Source: RGIG8775 sp045537235
GTDB lineage: Bacteria; Bacillota; Clostridia; Oscillospirales; CAG-272
Length of the DNA stretch: 64,000 nucleotides
NCBI GenBank assembly: GCA_045537235.1
Contig: JAZSPB010000125.1
Location: forward strand, 1-64,000
Direction of reading: 5' to 3'
Numbering within the stretch: position 1 is the first letter of the stretch; each line of letters opens with the position of its first letter. The notes beneath the pieces were generated by a model. It worked only from the letters and a program-made list of their open reading frames with translations. It was not told the DNA's origin and searched no databases. Position numbers and translations under genes: made by a program. This document shows positions 27,542 through 36,633 of the stretch, piece by piece.

Positions 27542-28258
27542 TCAGTCGGACAGCTTGCGCCCCATATCTTCAAGGATCGAGGTAAACAAGCCATCGGCAT
27601 CCACTTTCTTGGAAATGTCGTTGAGGCGCTTTGCCTTTTCCTGCGTGACCCTCGCATCGCCCTTTTCATAGGCAGTGATAAAGGTCGTAGCCACCGTCCT
27701 CATATGGGAATCGCACAGCTTGGAAAAGAGCGCAGCCACTTCGTCCTCGGAAAAATCCAAAATATGGAGGAACACATTGGGCTCTAAAAGCTCGCCATCT
27801 CGGTAGAGCAAACCGAATCTCTCTCTGTCCTGCTCGTCAAGACCGTCGATAACGATCAGCTTTTTCTTTTCAAGAAGACGATCCACCATGAAATCACGAT
27901 TCTGAAGGAAATCCTTCTTGGGAACGTCAATGGTTCCGAAAGCGCGGTTGATCTTGCCGAAAGCACCGAGCGCCACTTCGCTTCCGGCAGCCATGGAGCC
28001 GACAAACATAAGCGTCACATATTCCTGCTGCGCCACCTGAAGCACGGTAGCATTTTCCGCCTTGGCACTTTCCATCTCGGAGCGCACCTTTTCCACCGCC
28101 GCCTCCACAGCACTTGCCACGATCACATCCACCTGTTCACGGGTAAACGTTTCGCCTTCTGTCTTTTTCTCGTCGGAGGGAACGGCGACGCCCTTCTCCT
28201 TGTTGATCTCTGCCGCCTCGGCAGGCTTTTCTTTTCTCTTGGTTTCACTTGTTGCCAT
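27542..28258 (-). CDS. Head-associated protein, 238 aa
   Basis: It has a charged, Lys/Glu-rich disordered N-terminus (about 1-50), a helical stretch with VDVIVASAVEAAVEKVRSEME, then a globular C-terminal domain (KKLIVIDGLDEQDRERFGLLYRDGELL). The ATG at 28258 has AAGGAGAA upstream. It follows the major capsid gene. A head completion or scaffold-like function is possible but not shown. Confidence 0.5.
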   Translation of the reverse strand: MATSETKRKEKPAEAAEINKEKGVAVPSDEKKTEGETFTREQVDVIVASAVEAAVEKVRSEMESAKAENATVLQVAQQEYVTLMFVGSMAAGSEVALGAFGKINRAFGTIDVPKKDFLQNRDFMVDRLLEKKKLIVIDGLDEQDRERFGLLYRDGELLEPNVFLHILDFSEDEVAALFSKLCDSHMRTVATTFITAYEKGDARVTQEKAKRLNDISKKVDADGLFTSILEDMGRKLSD

Positions 28259-28349
28259 TGTTTTTCTCCTTCCTTTCCATTGGCTTTTTCGGGAAAGGGG
28301 AAGCATGAAAATCTTATCTTCCCCTCATTTCAAACCGTGTTCGACGTGA

Positions 28350-29600
28350 TTACGCCATGATCGCTTCCTCGATCAGACCGAGCTTGCCCGCAAATACGGG
28401 TTTAATGTCAAAGATAGCTTCCACGTTGATATCAACGGTGAAGTCCGCAGTCTCGTGAGGATGAGCCTCCAAGGTGATGGGAGAGCCGTCTGCCATCGCA
28501 CAGAAGATAGGTGCATAGCCATGACCGCCCTTGGCACCGATAAAGATGTTGTCACCCAGATCGATGGTGTCGATCGTGGAGTTCTGCGTACCGGGAACGA
28601 TAACAGGGTTGACCTCGATCAGATCCACACCGCCCGCACGATTTAGATAGCCCTGCGTGAACCACTGTTCGCCGAGACCGTGCTGAAGTCCTGTGATCGC
28701 GCCGCCGGTACCGTCCACGGGAAGTACCGCCGCCAAAGACATCGGAGTACCGAATGCGAAAAGGTCACTTCGCTTCACACCGTTTGCGGCGGCAACCTTG
28801 GTGGTGATGTTGACCCAGTTTCTCGACGTGTAGGTGGTTGCCTTCAACCCCTCGGGAATGTACTTGGTGGAAGAAGCCGCCGTCATCAAGGTCCGCATGA
28901 AGATGGCGTAAATCTTGTTCCACACACCGCCAATGATCGCGGCATAGTAGCGACCCGCGTCACCGGCCACAACATCCTGATACCACTTAACGGTGGCATT
29001 GCAGGAGTAGGGCTTGGGATTGAGGGTGACGGTCTTGCCGTAAAGATAGTTCTTGGTGGTGCTTCTGCCGCTGCCCCAAGAGGAATCCTCAAAGAGGAAC
29101 ACATCGTTGGCGCTGATGTCAAGCTGGTAGGTCTGACCGAGAGGACAGTTGACCATCTGCATCAGACCGCCCGATGCCACATCCTCAAAGATGGTGGGCA
29201 GGACGGGGGTGATCACGTCCGCGTCAATGGCGTTGTAAGCCGCCCAGAAGGTGGGATTGGTGCGATAGTTACCGCGCTTGGCCTCCTCAAAGGTCGCAGG
29301 CGCTTCCTTGCCTACGGACGCATTGGCAATGGCCGCGCAGAAGAGGAACTTGCTCTCCTGATGATCGCGAGCCATGGCGGTATAGTCGATGCCCTCCGCC
29401 TCGCAGATCGAATTGAACTTACCAGCAAAATCGGGGCGAATGCTCATCTTGGCGCCTGCATACTCACAGGTAATCAGACGGCCTGTCGCAACAATGTCGT
29501 TACGGGAAATGGTCTTGCCGTTTACCACGACCTTTCTGTCCTCACACTGAACCGAGTTGAAAAGATCGCGGGAAATCGAATTGAGTCTCATGATGCTCAT
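28350..29600 (-). CDS. Major capsid protein (HK97-fold candidate)
   Basis: This 416-aa protein lies downstream of the prohead protease/scaffold gene, the classic place for the major head protein. It contains an N-arm-like helix region, a central hydrophobic domain (YYAAIIGGVWNKIYAIFMRTLMTAA) and a C-terminal beta-rich axial-like domain. AAAGGAGGT lies 7 nt upstream of the ATG. There is no direct motif for the fold, so the call rests on position, length and composition. Confidence 0.75.
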   Translation of the reverse strand: MSIMRLNSISRDLFNSVQCEDRKVVVNGKTISRNDIVATGRLITCEYAGAKMSIRPDFAGKFNSICEAEGIDYTAMARDHQESKFLFCAAIANASVGKEAPATFEEAKRGNYRTNPTFWAAYNAIDADVITPVLPTIFEDVASGGLMQMVNCPLGQTYQLDISANDVFLFEDSSWGSGRSTTKNYLYGKTVTLNPKPYSCNATVKWYQDVVAGDAGRYYAAIIGGVWNKIYAIFMRTLMTAASSTKYIPEGLKATTYTSRNWVNITTKVAAANGVKRSDLFAFGTPMSLAAVLPVDGTGGAITGLQHGLGEQWFTQGYLNRAGGVDLIEVNPVIVPGTQNSTIDTIDLGDNIFIGAKGGHGYAPIFCAMADGSPITLEAHPHETADFTVDINVEAIFDIKPVFAGKLGLIEEAIMA

Positions 29601-29620
29601 GTCTTAAACCTCCTTTGGAA

Positions 29621-30244
29621 TCAGGCGCGAAGTGCGCCAAGAATGTAGGCGTCACCGAAATACGAGGTACCCTCGTTCACGGGCGCGGTGCGAAGAATCT
29701 CAAAGCAAACACCTGTACCGCTTGCAGGCTTTTCGGTCACAGGAATCAAAAGACCGTTTGCGATAACAGCATACTTACTGTTGGCGGTGGCGGCTGTAAA
29801 GTTACCCACACCAAAGGCATACTGCTCGCCCACAAGGATCTCGAAGAAGTCGCCGAGCTCACCCTCGGGAAGACCGACACCAAGGGTATTCACACCGAGG
29901 TTCCAGAGATTTTCGCCCGACACCGCCTTGTTGACATCGTAATTGTTGAAAGCATAAATGCCGGTATGATCACCGACGGTACCGCTCGCCTTGCCATCTG
30001 CGGCGGCGTTGAAGTACCAAGTGTTGCCGTTCAGAATACGGGGATTGCCGGCCGCGTCCACCACGCCCTCATAGCCCTCGGAGGGAATGAGTCCGTTCTT
30101 TACGCAAAGCATACCCGCCGAGCAAGCAGCGGGAACAAACGCGCTTGCCGTGCCCGTGCCGAACTTGCCGGGAACGTGCTGGGTCTGATTTCTTACGCTG
30201 TTCGAGACCTTGATCTCAAACATGGTATTCTTGATAAATTCCAT
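29621..30244 (-). CDS. Head decoration-like protein, 207 aa
   Basis: It is a beta- and Gly-rich protein (GTVGDHTGIYAFNNYDVNKAV; EQYAFGVGNFTAATANSKYAVIANGLLIPV) directly upstream of the major capsid gene. Small decoration proteins often sit here. AAAAGGAGAT precedes the ATG. The role is inferred. Confidence 0.55.
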   Translation of the reverse strand: MEFIKNTMFEIKVSNSVRNQTQHVPGKFGTGTASAFVPAACSAGMLCVKNGLIPSEGYEGVVDAAGNPRILNGNTWYFNAAADGKASGTVGDHTGIYAFNNYDVNKAVSGENLWNLGVNTLGVGLPEGELGDFFEILVGEQYAFGVGNFTAATANSKYAVIANGLLIPVTEKPASGTGVCFEILRTAPVNEGTSYFGDAYILGALRA

Positions 30245-30267
30245 TTTTGTTTATCTCCTTTTTTGAA

Positions 30268-30933
30268 TTACTTGTTTCCTGCGAGTCTTTTGACGGCACC
30301 GAGAACGCCGTTGTCATTGCCCACAGAATTGGTTCTGTGATCTTCCCAAGCATAGTGCTTGCGAGAAGCGCTGTTCTTGGCAACGTCCGCCTCGATGACC
30401 TTTTCCATGCATCGGGAATCCAGCTCCTTCTTGGCACAGACATCACCGATAAAATTCCCGTCTCCGTCTTCCATCGCAGCGAATCTTGCAACAGCATCTT
30501 CGGTCAGCATATCTGTGCAGATGGCTTTGTCGATCTTCAGACCTCGGTTGGCATTGATCTCGTCAAGACGGTCATTCAAAGCCGTTTTGACTGCCTCACA
30601 GCGGCGTTTCATTTCCGCCTTCTTCATCTTGCCGAGCTCCTCCTCGGCATTTACTCTCGCCGTCTTCTCCTCGGCAAGATCGGCCTCCGCTTTGCGACAA
30701 CGCGCGGAAAGCACCGCTGTGAGCTTGTCGGACTCCACCTCGACAGATGTACCGTCCGCGCAAAGGCTCAATTTGTCAACCGCCATCTTCGCGCCGACAA
30801 TGATTTCTCCGTTCTCGCTCTTGGCGGTGCAAACGTAAGGCTCACCGTCCGCAGACAGAAGCGCCACATTTTCACCGTTGACAGCAAGAACCTTAAAATC
30901 GGGGATCTTGGCTTGTACTTCGGTAATTTTCAT
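30268..30933 (-). CDS. Nested scaffold start inside the protease gene
   Basis: An in-frame ATG at 30933 begins MKITEVQAKIPDFKVL, exactly at the domain border. AAAGGAG and AAAGGG lie 15 and 7 nt upstream. It would make a 221-aa scaffold without the protease, as in the lambda C/Nu3 arrangement. This is a sequence-based prediction. Confidence 0.55.
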   Translation of the reverse strand: MKITEVQAKIPDFKVLAVNGENVALLSADGEPYVCTAKSENGEIIVGAKMAVDKLSLCADGTSVEVESDKLTAVLSARCRKAEADLAEEKTARVNAEEELGKMKKAEMKRRCEAVKTALNDRLDEINANRGLKIDKAICTDMLTEDAVARFAAMEDGDGNFIGDVCAKKELDSRCMEKVIEADVAKNSASRKHYAWEDHRTNSVGNDNGVLGAVKRLAGNK

Positions 30934-31620
30934 TGCTTTTCCCTTTACTCCTTTGTTTGAATTTTTGGAATGATTATTTTGGTTTTCAGAAGCTACACGA
31001 AGTGTCATCCGTCGCACTTCGTCAACTCCGATTGCCGAAAGGACACGAATGCTTGCGTCAGCCACAGCAGGCGCCACACCGTCTCCCAAAATCGTTGTTC
31101 CGAGAATTTGGTACCGGGTAAATACCTCGACCTCACCGTCAATATGCCCCTCATCGATCAAGGTCTCGATGCTGACCGCCATGCCGCGGAGTCCCTGTTT
31201 CTCCAGCTTGGCGACCAACTCCCGCGCATACCAGCGCCATATATATCCCGTTCCGACGATCCAAGTTTTTCCGTCAACCACCTCAACGCGAATATCCTCC
31301 GCGCTTTTGAAATAGCCGACGATCCTCTCTGCCGTTGCCGACATAAAGGAATAAGAAACGGTTCCGTCCGCGTTTTTAATCTCATCAAAATTGTGAGAAT
31401 CCCCTACGCGGCCGCCCACATAAGCCACCAAAAGCGGTGTCTCGGCAAAAAGGGGCATATGTTCGCGAAGATTGACATACCGCCAGTTGTTTTGATTGAC
31501 CTCATCATTCAGAAGCCAAACCTCAACCTTCTGTTGCAATCCTCGCGTTTCCGCAAGAACACGAAGTTCTCCGCGAAAGGACGCCGTGCGCCCACCGTCG
31601 ATCTTGGTCTTGACGCTCAT
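30268..31620 (-). CDS. Prohead protease fused in frame to a scaffold
   Basis: Of the 450 aa, residues about 1-210 look like a phage prohead protease domain, with a His in GDSHNF and a candidate Ser in GMAVSIET. Residues about 230-450 are a charged, helical scaffold-like region (AEADLAEEKTARVNAEEELGKMKKAE split over several turns). GAGGAGGCGG precedes the ATG. An internal start with its own ribosome binding site allows a separate scaffold product. It is followed by the decoration and capsid genes. Confidence 0.7.
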   Translation of the reverse strand: MSVKTKIDGGRTASFRGELRVLAETRGLQQKVEVWLLNDEVNQNNWRYVNLREHMPLFAETPLLVAYVGGRVGDSHNFDEIKNADGTVSYSFMSATAERIVGYFKSAEDIRVEVVDGKTWIVGTGYIWRWYARELVAKLEKQGLRGMAVSIETLIDEGHIDGEVEVFTRYQILGTTILGDGVAPAVADASIRVLSAIGVDEVRRMTLRVASENQNNHSKNSNKGVKGKAMKITEVQAKIPDFKVLAVNGENVALLSADGEPYVCTAKSENGEIIVGAKMAVDKLSLCADGTSVEVESDKLTAVLSARCRKAEADLAEEKTARVNAEEELGKMKKAEMKRRCEAVKTALNDRLDEINANRGLKIDKAICTDMLTEDAVARFAAMEDGDGNFIGDVCAKKELDSRCMEKVIEADVAKNSASRKHYAWEDHRTNSVGNDNGVLGAVKRLAGNK

Positions 31621-31889
31621 GTCCCGCCGCCTCCTCTCGTCCTCGCGTGCTTATCTTTTTCTTCCAACGATACCAAGCGCGACTCATGATCAAAGATCTC
31701 CAGATCGTGCCTTTTCAAATGCTCGTCATACTCCTCATGCTCCTCATCAGCCTTTTTGTGCCAATCATTCAATTGATTGATCGACGCCTCCAACCGCGTG
31801 AGCACCGTTGCCAGTTTGTATAGAATGCTCCCAAAAGTAACCAAAAAGGTACAGATGGTGATCAGTCCCAAAACAATCTCCCATGTCAT
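31617..31889 (-). CDS. Small membrane-anchored coiled-coil protein, 90 aa
   Basis: One N-terminal membrane helix (IVLGLITICTFLVTFGSILY) is followed by a charged coiled coil rich in Glu, His and Lys. This layout resembles XhlA-like and other lysis-linked phage membrane proteins. AAAGGAG precedes the ATG at 31889. It lies after a terminator and overlaps the protease gene by 4 nt. Confidence 0.6.
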   Translation of the reverse strand: MTWEIVLGLITICTFLVTFGSILYKLATVLTRLEASINQLNDWHKKADEEHEEYDEHLKRHDLEIFDHESRLVSLEEKDKHARTRGGGGT

Positions 31890-31911
31890 ATCCGAAACTC
31901 CTTTGTTGTTG

Positions 31912-31972
31912 TAAAATAAAAACAAGGGCTACAAAGCATCAACGCAAAAGCATCCATGCTTCATAGCCCCCA
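31912..31972 (-). terminator. Rho-independent terminator between packaging and head genes
   Basis: On the minus strand, arms GGGCTATGAAGCAT and ATGCTTTGTAGCCC are followed by TTGTTTTTATTTT. It lies below the RuvC-like gene and above the head operon, so read-through or antitermination would set late gene dosage. Confidence 0.8.
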
Positions 31973-32025
31973 TCGGCTCTTCCCTCCAACCCATTTCGGA
32001 GAGGAATGATATTCAATTGCAGAAA

Positions 32026-32490
32026 TTATATTTTTTCAAACAGAGTAACCCCAACCGCGATGGCAGACCAAACATCCTTGGAAACACCGTAAAAAGTGTC
32101 GGGATGCGACTTGGTTCCCTTGCCCGTTCGGAAGTCGAACACGGCATATCGGTCGATGAGCGCTTGTTTGATGTTGCTGTCCTTGGCTTTCATATTGCCG
32201 CACAGACAGATCTTCTCGTCTTTGCGGTAAACGTATTGAGGCGTCCCGCCAAGAACCTGGATCATTCTGCCGATCCAAACGCACGTCTCAAAAACACTTT
32301 TTCCCACAGGCATACCGTAGGACGCGATCATCTCGATTGCCACCGAATCAGCCTCGGCACCGAGCTCCGGAAGCATCCCCATCAGCTCGTTATTCTCCAC
32401 CTTGCCGAAGCAAATAAGCGAAAAATCGGGGAAATCGATAAGCGCATAACCCGACTCAACATCTCCCGGGTCAATGGCAAGGATCTTCAT
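32026..32490 (-). CDS. RuvC-like Holliday junction resolvase
   Basis: This 154-aa RNase H-fold nuclease has acidic residues Asp7 (LAIDPGDVESGYA), Glu53 (VAIEMIASYG) and Asp139 (SKDVWSAIAVG). Such enzymes trim branched phage DNA before packaging. Its ATG overlaps the stop of the 57-aa gene, and it lies in the terminase-portal cluster, fitting that role. Confidence 0.8.
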   Translation of the reverse strand: MKILAIDPGDVESGYALIDFPDFSLICFGKVENNELMGMLPELGAEADSVAIEMIASYGMPVGKSVFETCVWIGRMIQVLGGTPQYVYRKDEKICLCGNMKAKDSNIKQALIDRYAVFDFRTGKGTKSHPDTFYGVSKDVWSAIAVGVTLFEKI

Positions 32491-32660
32491 GCTTCAACCG
32501 CCTCACTTTCCGTCACCATGATCGCCACAAGGCGTCGGCTGACCTCATATACTTTCTTCCCCTCTCGACAGTACCGTATCTCCACATCGTTTCCCCTTCC
32601 GTGGATGTCCGATATCATTTCGTCAAGACTTTTCTGTTCCGATCTTTTACGGTCTTTCAT
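32487..32660 (-). CDS. Small protein between portal and RuvC genes, 57 aa
   Basis: The protein begins MKDRKRSEQKSLDEM and has a predicted alpha/beta layout with VEIRYCREGKKVYEV. Its ATG overlaps the portal stop (TAATG) and its TGA overlaps the RuvC-like start (ATGA), so all three are translationally coupled. Function unknown. Confidence 0.65.
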   Translation of the reverse strand: MKDRKRSEQKSLDEMISDIHGRGNDVEIRYCREGKKVYEVSRRLVAIMVTESEAVEA

Positions 32661-34411
32661 TATTCCGTCACCCCCGCATCGATCGCCTTTTCCTTGGCCT
32701 CCGAGGAGACACCTTCTGTCTTGGGTCTACCCGACTCTTTTCCGCTCTGCGTGTACACGGTCTTGGGAATCTCAAACTCATCCATCATACCGCAAGCGGA
32801 AACGGCACGCACCATCGACAGCTTATCCAACCAACTGTCTCCGCTAAGCGCCGCCAAAACAAACATTGCCGATATATCACCCATATCGATCCGCTTTTGC
32901 GCATCCTCACGGATCTTTTCCTCCGAGAATATGTCACCGAACATGACAAATTCCCAATCGAATCGGAGTCCCAGCGATTCATAAACCGCGTTCATCATAC
33001 GACAGAACTGCGGATAAATGACCGAGGTAAGGAACCGCCCTTCGATCTTGCAAGACGAATCCACCTGCGCCGCCTTAACATCATCGGTAACAGGGATCAA
33101 GCCCGCCAATCCCGCTTTCTCCATACCGTAGCGGTTAAAGGACTCGGATATCTCGTTGGCATTGGCAGATTCGGCAAAATCGTGGCTCTTGATGTTTTCC
33201 ACCGGTGCCGAGAAAAATGCCGTACCGCCCGTATTATTTTCATACATCAGCCGATCAAAATAGGATTGGAACAACAGACGACCGCCTTGCGAAAGTCGGT
33301 AGTCATCTTCCTTCCCCGTAGAATTGCCGTTAAAATACGGAATTTCACCGGTAAATATCTTGACCAACGGATTGAGCAGAAGCGACAACTGCGCCGCCTC
33401 GTAATCACTCTGTTGCGAGTATGTCAACATCAAGCCCGACAACGGCGAAATGACTGCAGGCGATGCATCATCTGCTTCAAACGTCCAAACCTTGTCTGCC
33501 GGAAGAGTCACATTATACATCCACACACCGTTTTGCATGAATACACGAGGCTCCCCGGCGCCATCACGGACCAGATTGCGTGGGTAAAAGTCAAGTCTGT
33601 CGTTGCCACTTTTTATGCAAAAGCGCTCCGTATTGTAAACCGCTCTTTTTGTCCTCTTCTTTGGGACATCCCCCTCAAACATTTTTGCAAAATCCTCAAG
33701 ATACGGCTCAAACAGATCTCCAAACTGCCGCCAATCGGTACCCGGCTGAAGAAAGTACATCATGTTGAAAGATACCGTATACCCGCTTATGTTATTGCGC
33801 CCGACGATTGTGCAATAATCGCTCGGCAACTGTTGAAGAAATGCATATCGAATTCCGTTGTGGGACTTGTCGACCGATATCCGCGGCACATAGAATACCT
33901 TACCCTCGGTCATCGTTTGCCCCGCAATTTTATGAGCATACGCAGCAGGAGAAAGCACCTTTGACAGCTTGTCAAGCAACCGCGCCTCACGCAAGAACTC
34001 GGCACTTTCTGCCTCCTCACGCTCCAAATACAGCGGCTTGGTATAATACCTATAGGTCGGAATGTCCTGATAGGTCTTGGTGATCTTAAAATAAGGATAC
34101 GCCGTTACGCGTAAGATCTCCGAGGTCTGACGAAGCGGTCGCTCGTTACCGTAAGGATTGCGCAGAAAGGCACCGATCTCCTCCTTGGTGTAGTCCACGG
34201 GAAGAGACGATATCCCCTTGATGCGCCGATTTTGGATCCCCGGATCATTGGCAAGGAGTTGCCCGGCGCGGGAAATGGCGGAAAAGAAAGAATTCTCGGG
34301 CAATACGGAAGCATATGTCTCCGCCAGCTTATTAAACCGAGAAAGAATATTGGCATAAGACGTTTCGTGCTCCATCTCTCCGCCCTTTATCTCCCTGTTG
34401 ATTTTTTCCAT
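32660..34411 (-). CDS. Portal protein
   Basis: This 583-aa protein is predicted to form the dodecameric DNA gate of the head. It follows the large terminase and precedes the head genes. It has a long alpha/beta body with Tyr-rich clip region (TYRYYTKPLYLEREEAES) and a helical C-terminal half. The ATG at 34411 has CGGAGG upstream and overlaps the previous stop. No catalytic motifs are expected. The call is based on place, size and composition. Confidence 0.7.
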   Translation of the reverse strand: MEKINREIKGGEMEHETSYANILSRFNKLAETYASVLPENSFFSAISRAGQLLANDPGIQNRRIKGISSLPVDYTKEEIGAFLRNPYGNERPLRQTSEILRVTAYPYFKITKTYQDIPTYRYYTKPLYLEREEAESAEFLREARLLDKLSKVLSPAAYAHKIAGQTMTEGKVFYVPRISVDKSHNGIRYAFLQQLPSDYCTIVGRNNISGYTVSFNMMYFLQPGTDWRQFGDLFEPYLEDFAKMFEGDVPKKRTKRAVYNTERFCIKSGNDRLDFYPRNLVRDGAGEPRVFMQNGVWMYNVTLPADKVWTFEADDASPAVISPLSGLMLTYSQQSDYEAAQLSLLLNPLVKIFTGEIPYFNGNSTGKEDDYRLSQGGRLLFQSYFDRLMYENNTGGTAFFSAPVENIKSHDFAESANANEISESFNRYGMEKAGLAGLIPVTDDVKAAQVDSSCKIEGRFLTSVIYPQFCRMMNAVYESLGLRFDWEFVMFGDIFSEEKIREDAQKRIDMGDISAMFVLAALSGDSWLDKLSMVRAVSACGMMDEFEIPKTVYTQSGKESGRPKTEGVSSEAKEKAIDAGVTE

Positions 34412-34740
34412 CAATCCTCCGCCTCCCTCTTGATCTTTTCCATCTCCACCTTGAATTGATACTCCAATTCATCGGCATAATCAGACAGCATATCCGCATA
34501 CTGCTCTCCGTGTTTTGCCATATGCTCGGCGTTGATAGCCGCCTTGCAAAGGAAAAGCCACTGTAGCTCCTCGTCGGACAACGCCTCTATACCGACATCA
34601 TCCACCTCGCAAAAATCCCCTTCGGGCTTCTTGCTGTCATATACCAAAAAATAGCAATGTCTATCATTGTAAAAGGAGAACCGAATCCCCTCGGGAAGCG
34701 CTTGAAGTCTTCCCACATAAAGTTGATAATTGTCGTCCAT
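34411..34740 (-). CDS. Small protein between terminase and portal, 109 aa
   Basis: It is acidic, with a beta-rich first half (YQLYVGRLQALPEGIRFSFY) and a helical end (YADMLSDYADELEYQFKVEMEKIK). The start at 34740 has GGGGGA upstream; a longer frame overlaps the terminase gene without a site. Function unknown. Confidence 0.55.
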   Translation of the reverse strand: MDDNYQLYVGRLQALPEGIRFSFYNDRHCYFLVYDSKKPEGDFCEVDDVGIEALSDEELQWLFLCKAAINAEHMAKHGEQYADMLSDYADELEYQFKVEMEKIKREAED

Positions 34741-34778
34741 TTTTCCCCCAAAATGTGCCGTCACATCTGTTGCGACAC

Positions 34779-36614
34779 TTACCGCCTTCTCATTGCCAAA
34801 AGCCCCGAACGCACATTGCCGACACGGGTGCCGGACAAATTGACACCGAATCTTGCCGCCTCGATCGCTTTTGCCCAAGAGGATTGCTCGCGGTATTTTT
34901 CCTTTTTTAACTCAATTTCAAGCAATTGCTTCATACGAAGCGCGTATTTGAGCGCCGACCATACGTCACGTTGAATGGAAATCGACTTTCTCTGTTCTTT
35001 GAGCGATACCCCGCTGACCTTGGTTCTTAGATTGGCGATCTGCTGGCAAAGCAGTTCGGTCATCTTGTATGGCAAGGATATCCTCGCATCCGCAAAATTG
35101 TCCTTGATCCCGTTGGCATCTTTATAAGCCTCCACACCGTCAAGTACATTTCCCAAAAGCAACTCCACATTGCCCTGATCAAACTCTGCTTGGGCATACC
35201 GTATCATGTCCCCGTCGGCATCGGTCGCCCCTCGCGTTCCCGCCTTGAGCGGATAGATCACAGGCAATGCACCTTTCTGCTCAATCTCGGTAAAAGCGCA
35301 ATGATTTACACAGCACAGTGACGGTGAGCCGTCGCCCGTCGGCTTCATCAGCTCCTCCACCACGCCCGTACCGTAAGCCTGCGCATCCACCACAAGGTAA
35401 GTGGTACCCGCCCCGTCACGGCAGTATCGCGCCCAAGTGTCACGCAATCGCTGTGCCTGTAGATAATCGGTCGCAGGCGGCGGGTAGTTGTCAATAAATA
35501 CCGCCTGCGCACGGTACTTATCCCGCTTGTTCACATTTTTGTAGGATGTCAGCTTGAGAACTATGTCCGAACACTTCGCGTTCTTGCGGCTGTCCACATA
35601 GGAAACGTCGTGGGAAACCACATAGATGGCGTCGGGATCGCCGCAATGTTCAAACTCTGCCACACGAAGCCGCTTGCTCCGCGCCAGTATTTCGTCGGAA
35701 ATCAAAGGATTTTCCTCGGTACCCGTATATCTGGCACACATCTCACGAAGCCAGTCAACAGCCGTCAAGGTTTTCTTCATGTCCTTGATGTAGCTGATAT
35801 CACGCAAATTGCCCATGAGCGCCGTGATCCATGAGAAGTCGATCACATAGCCATCGTATTTCTCCCCAAACAGCATCGACTTCATCACACCCTCGCGGTG
35901 TACCGTAAAAGCGCGGTTCTGCTTGGAACAAGCATTGGAAATATGCGAATGTTGAAGATGAATGTGGGTCTCATCCGGCTTTTGATTGACCATGCGAACC
36001 AAACGACAGGTGGGAAGTACGTCCTTTTCGTACTTCTCCATGTCAAAGCCATCCTCTCCCTCCTGTCCGATCTCCTCCGCCACCGTCTCCGAACAGTTGT
36101 CGCCGCGAGGCGCATACATGGTAAACTCGGATCCGTATATAGTGGTAATGCGGAACATATCCTGACGGTCATTCCGCACCGACCAGTGGGACGCAATGAT
36201 GGGATAGTCCTTCTCGATCTGATGAAACGCCTGTGTGGCCAATGCCGCCGCCTGCTTTTGGTTGGGCGCGTTGTACCGTATCTTGACCCCGGGATACAAA
36301 ATTCCCTTTATCATCTTGCCAAGTAACTTCACATACGTCTTGGTAAGTCCGCGGCATCCCGTGATATAAACATCCTTATATCGCGCATCAATGCGGAGCA
36401 TCAACCGTTGCGGAAGCTCCAAACGGTACGTCGCATTTTCCGCACGGCAAAGATCGGCAAAATAGTCGGGATACCACCGAAAAAAACTGATCAAAAGCGC
36501 CGCCGACTTCCCGTTAACCGCATCGTAATCAAAGGCCTTGGTATTTTCTTTTTTTACCCATCGCCCCAACTTTTTGGAAAAGGTCTTCCCCTCTCCCGCA
36601 TACCCACTCGGCAT
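34779..36614 (-). CDS. Terminase large subunit
   Basis: The ATPase and nuclease that packages phage DNA. In the 611-aa form starting at 36614, the Walker A-like loop GCRGLTKT lies at residues 86-93 in ITGCRGLTKT. The block APRGDNCSETVAEEIGQE is the likely Walker B region, and VSHDVSYVD plus VVDAQAYG are candidate nuclease acidic sites. The ATG at 36614 has AAAGGAGAG upstream. A longer reading frame runs into the palindromic element and is rejected. Confidence 0.88.
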   Translation of the reverse strand: MPSGYAGEGKTFSKKLGRWVKKENTKAFDYDAVNGKSAALLISFFRWYPDYFADLCRAENATYRLELPQRLMLRIDARYKDVYITGCRGLTKTYVKLLGKMIKGILYPGVKIRYNAPNQKQAAALATQAFHQIEKDYPIIASHWSVRNDRQDMFRITTIYGSEFTMYAPRGDNCSETVAEEIGQEGEDGFDMEKYEKDVLPTCRLVRMVNQKPDETHIHLQHSHISNACSKQNRAFTVHREGVMKSMLFGEKYDGYVIDFSWITALMGNLRDISYIKDMKKTLTAVDWLREMCARYTGTEENPLISDEILARSKRLRVAEFEHCGDPDAIYVVSHDVSYVDSRKNAKCSDIVLKLTSYKNVNKRDKYRAQAVFIDNYPPPATDYLQAQRLRDTWARYCRDGAGTTYLVVDAQAYGTGVVEELMKPTGDGSPSLCCVNHCAFTEIEQKGALPVIYPLKAGTRGATDADGDMIRYAQAEFDQGNVELLLGNVLDGVEAYKDANGIKDNFADARISLPYKMTELLCQQIANLRTKVSGVSLKEQRKSISIQRDVWSALKYALRMKQLLEIELKKEKYREQSSWAKAIEAARFGVNLSGTRVGNVRSGLLAMRRR

Positions 36615-36633
36615 AGCTCTCCTTTCCGCATTT

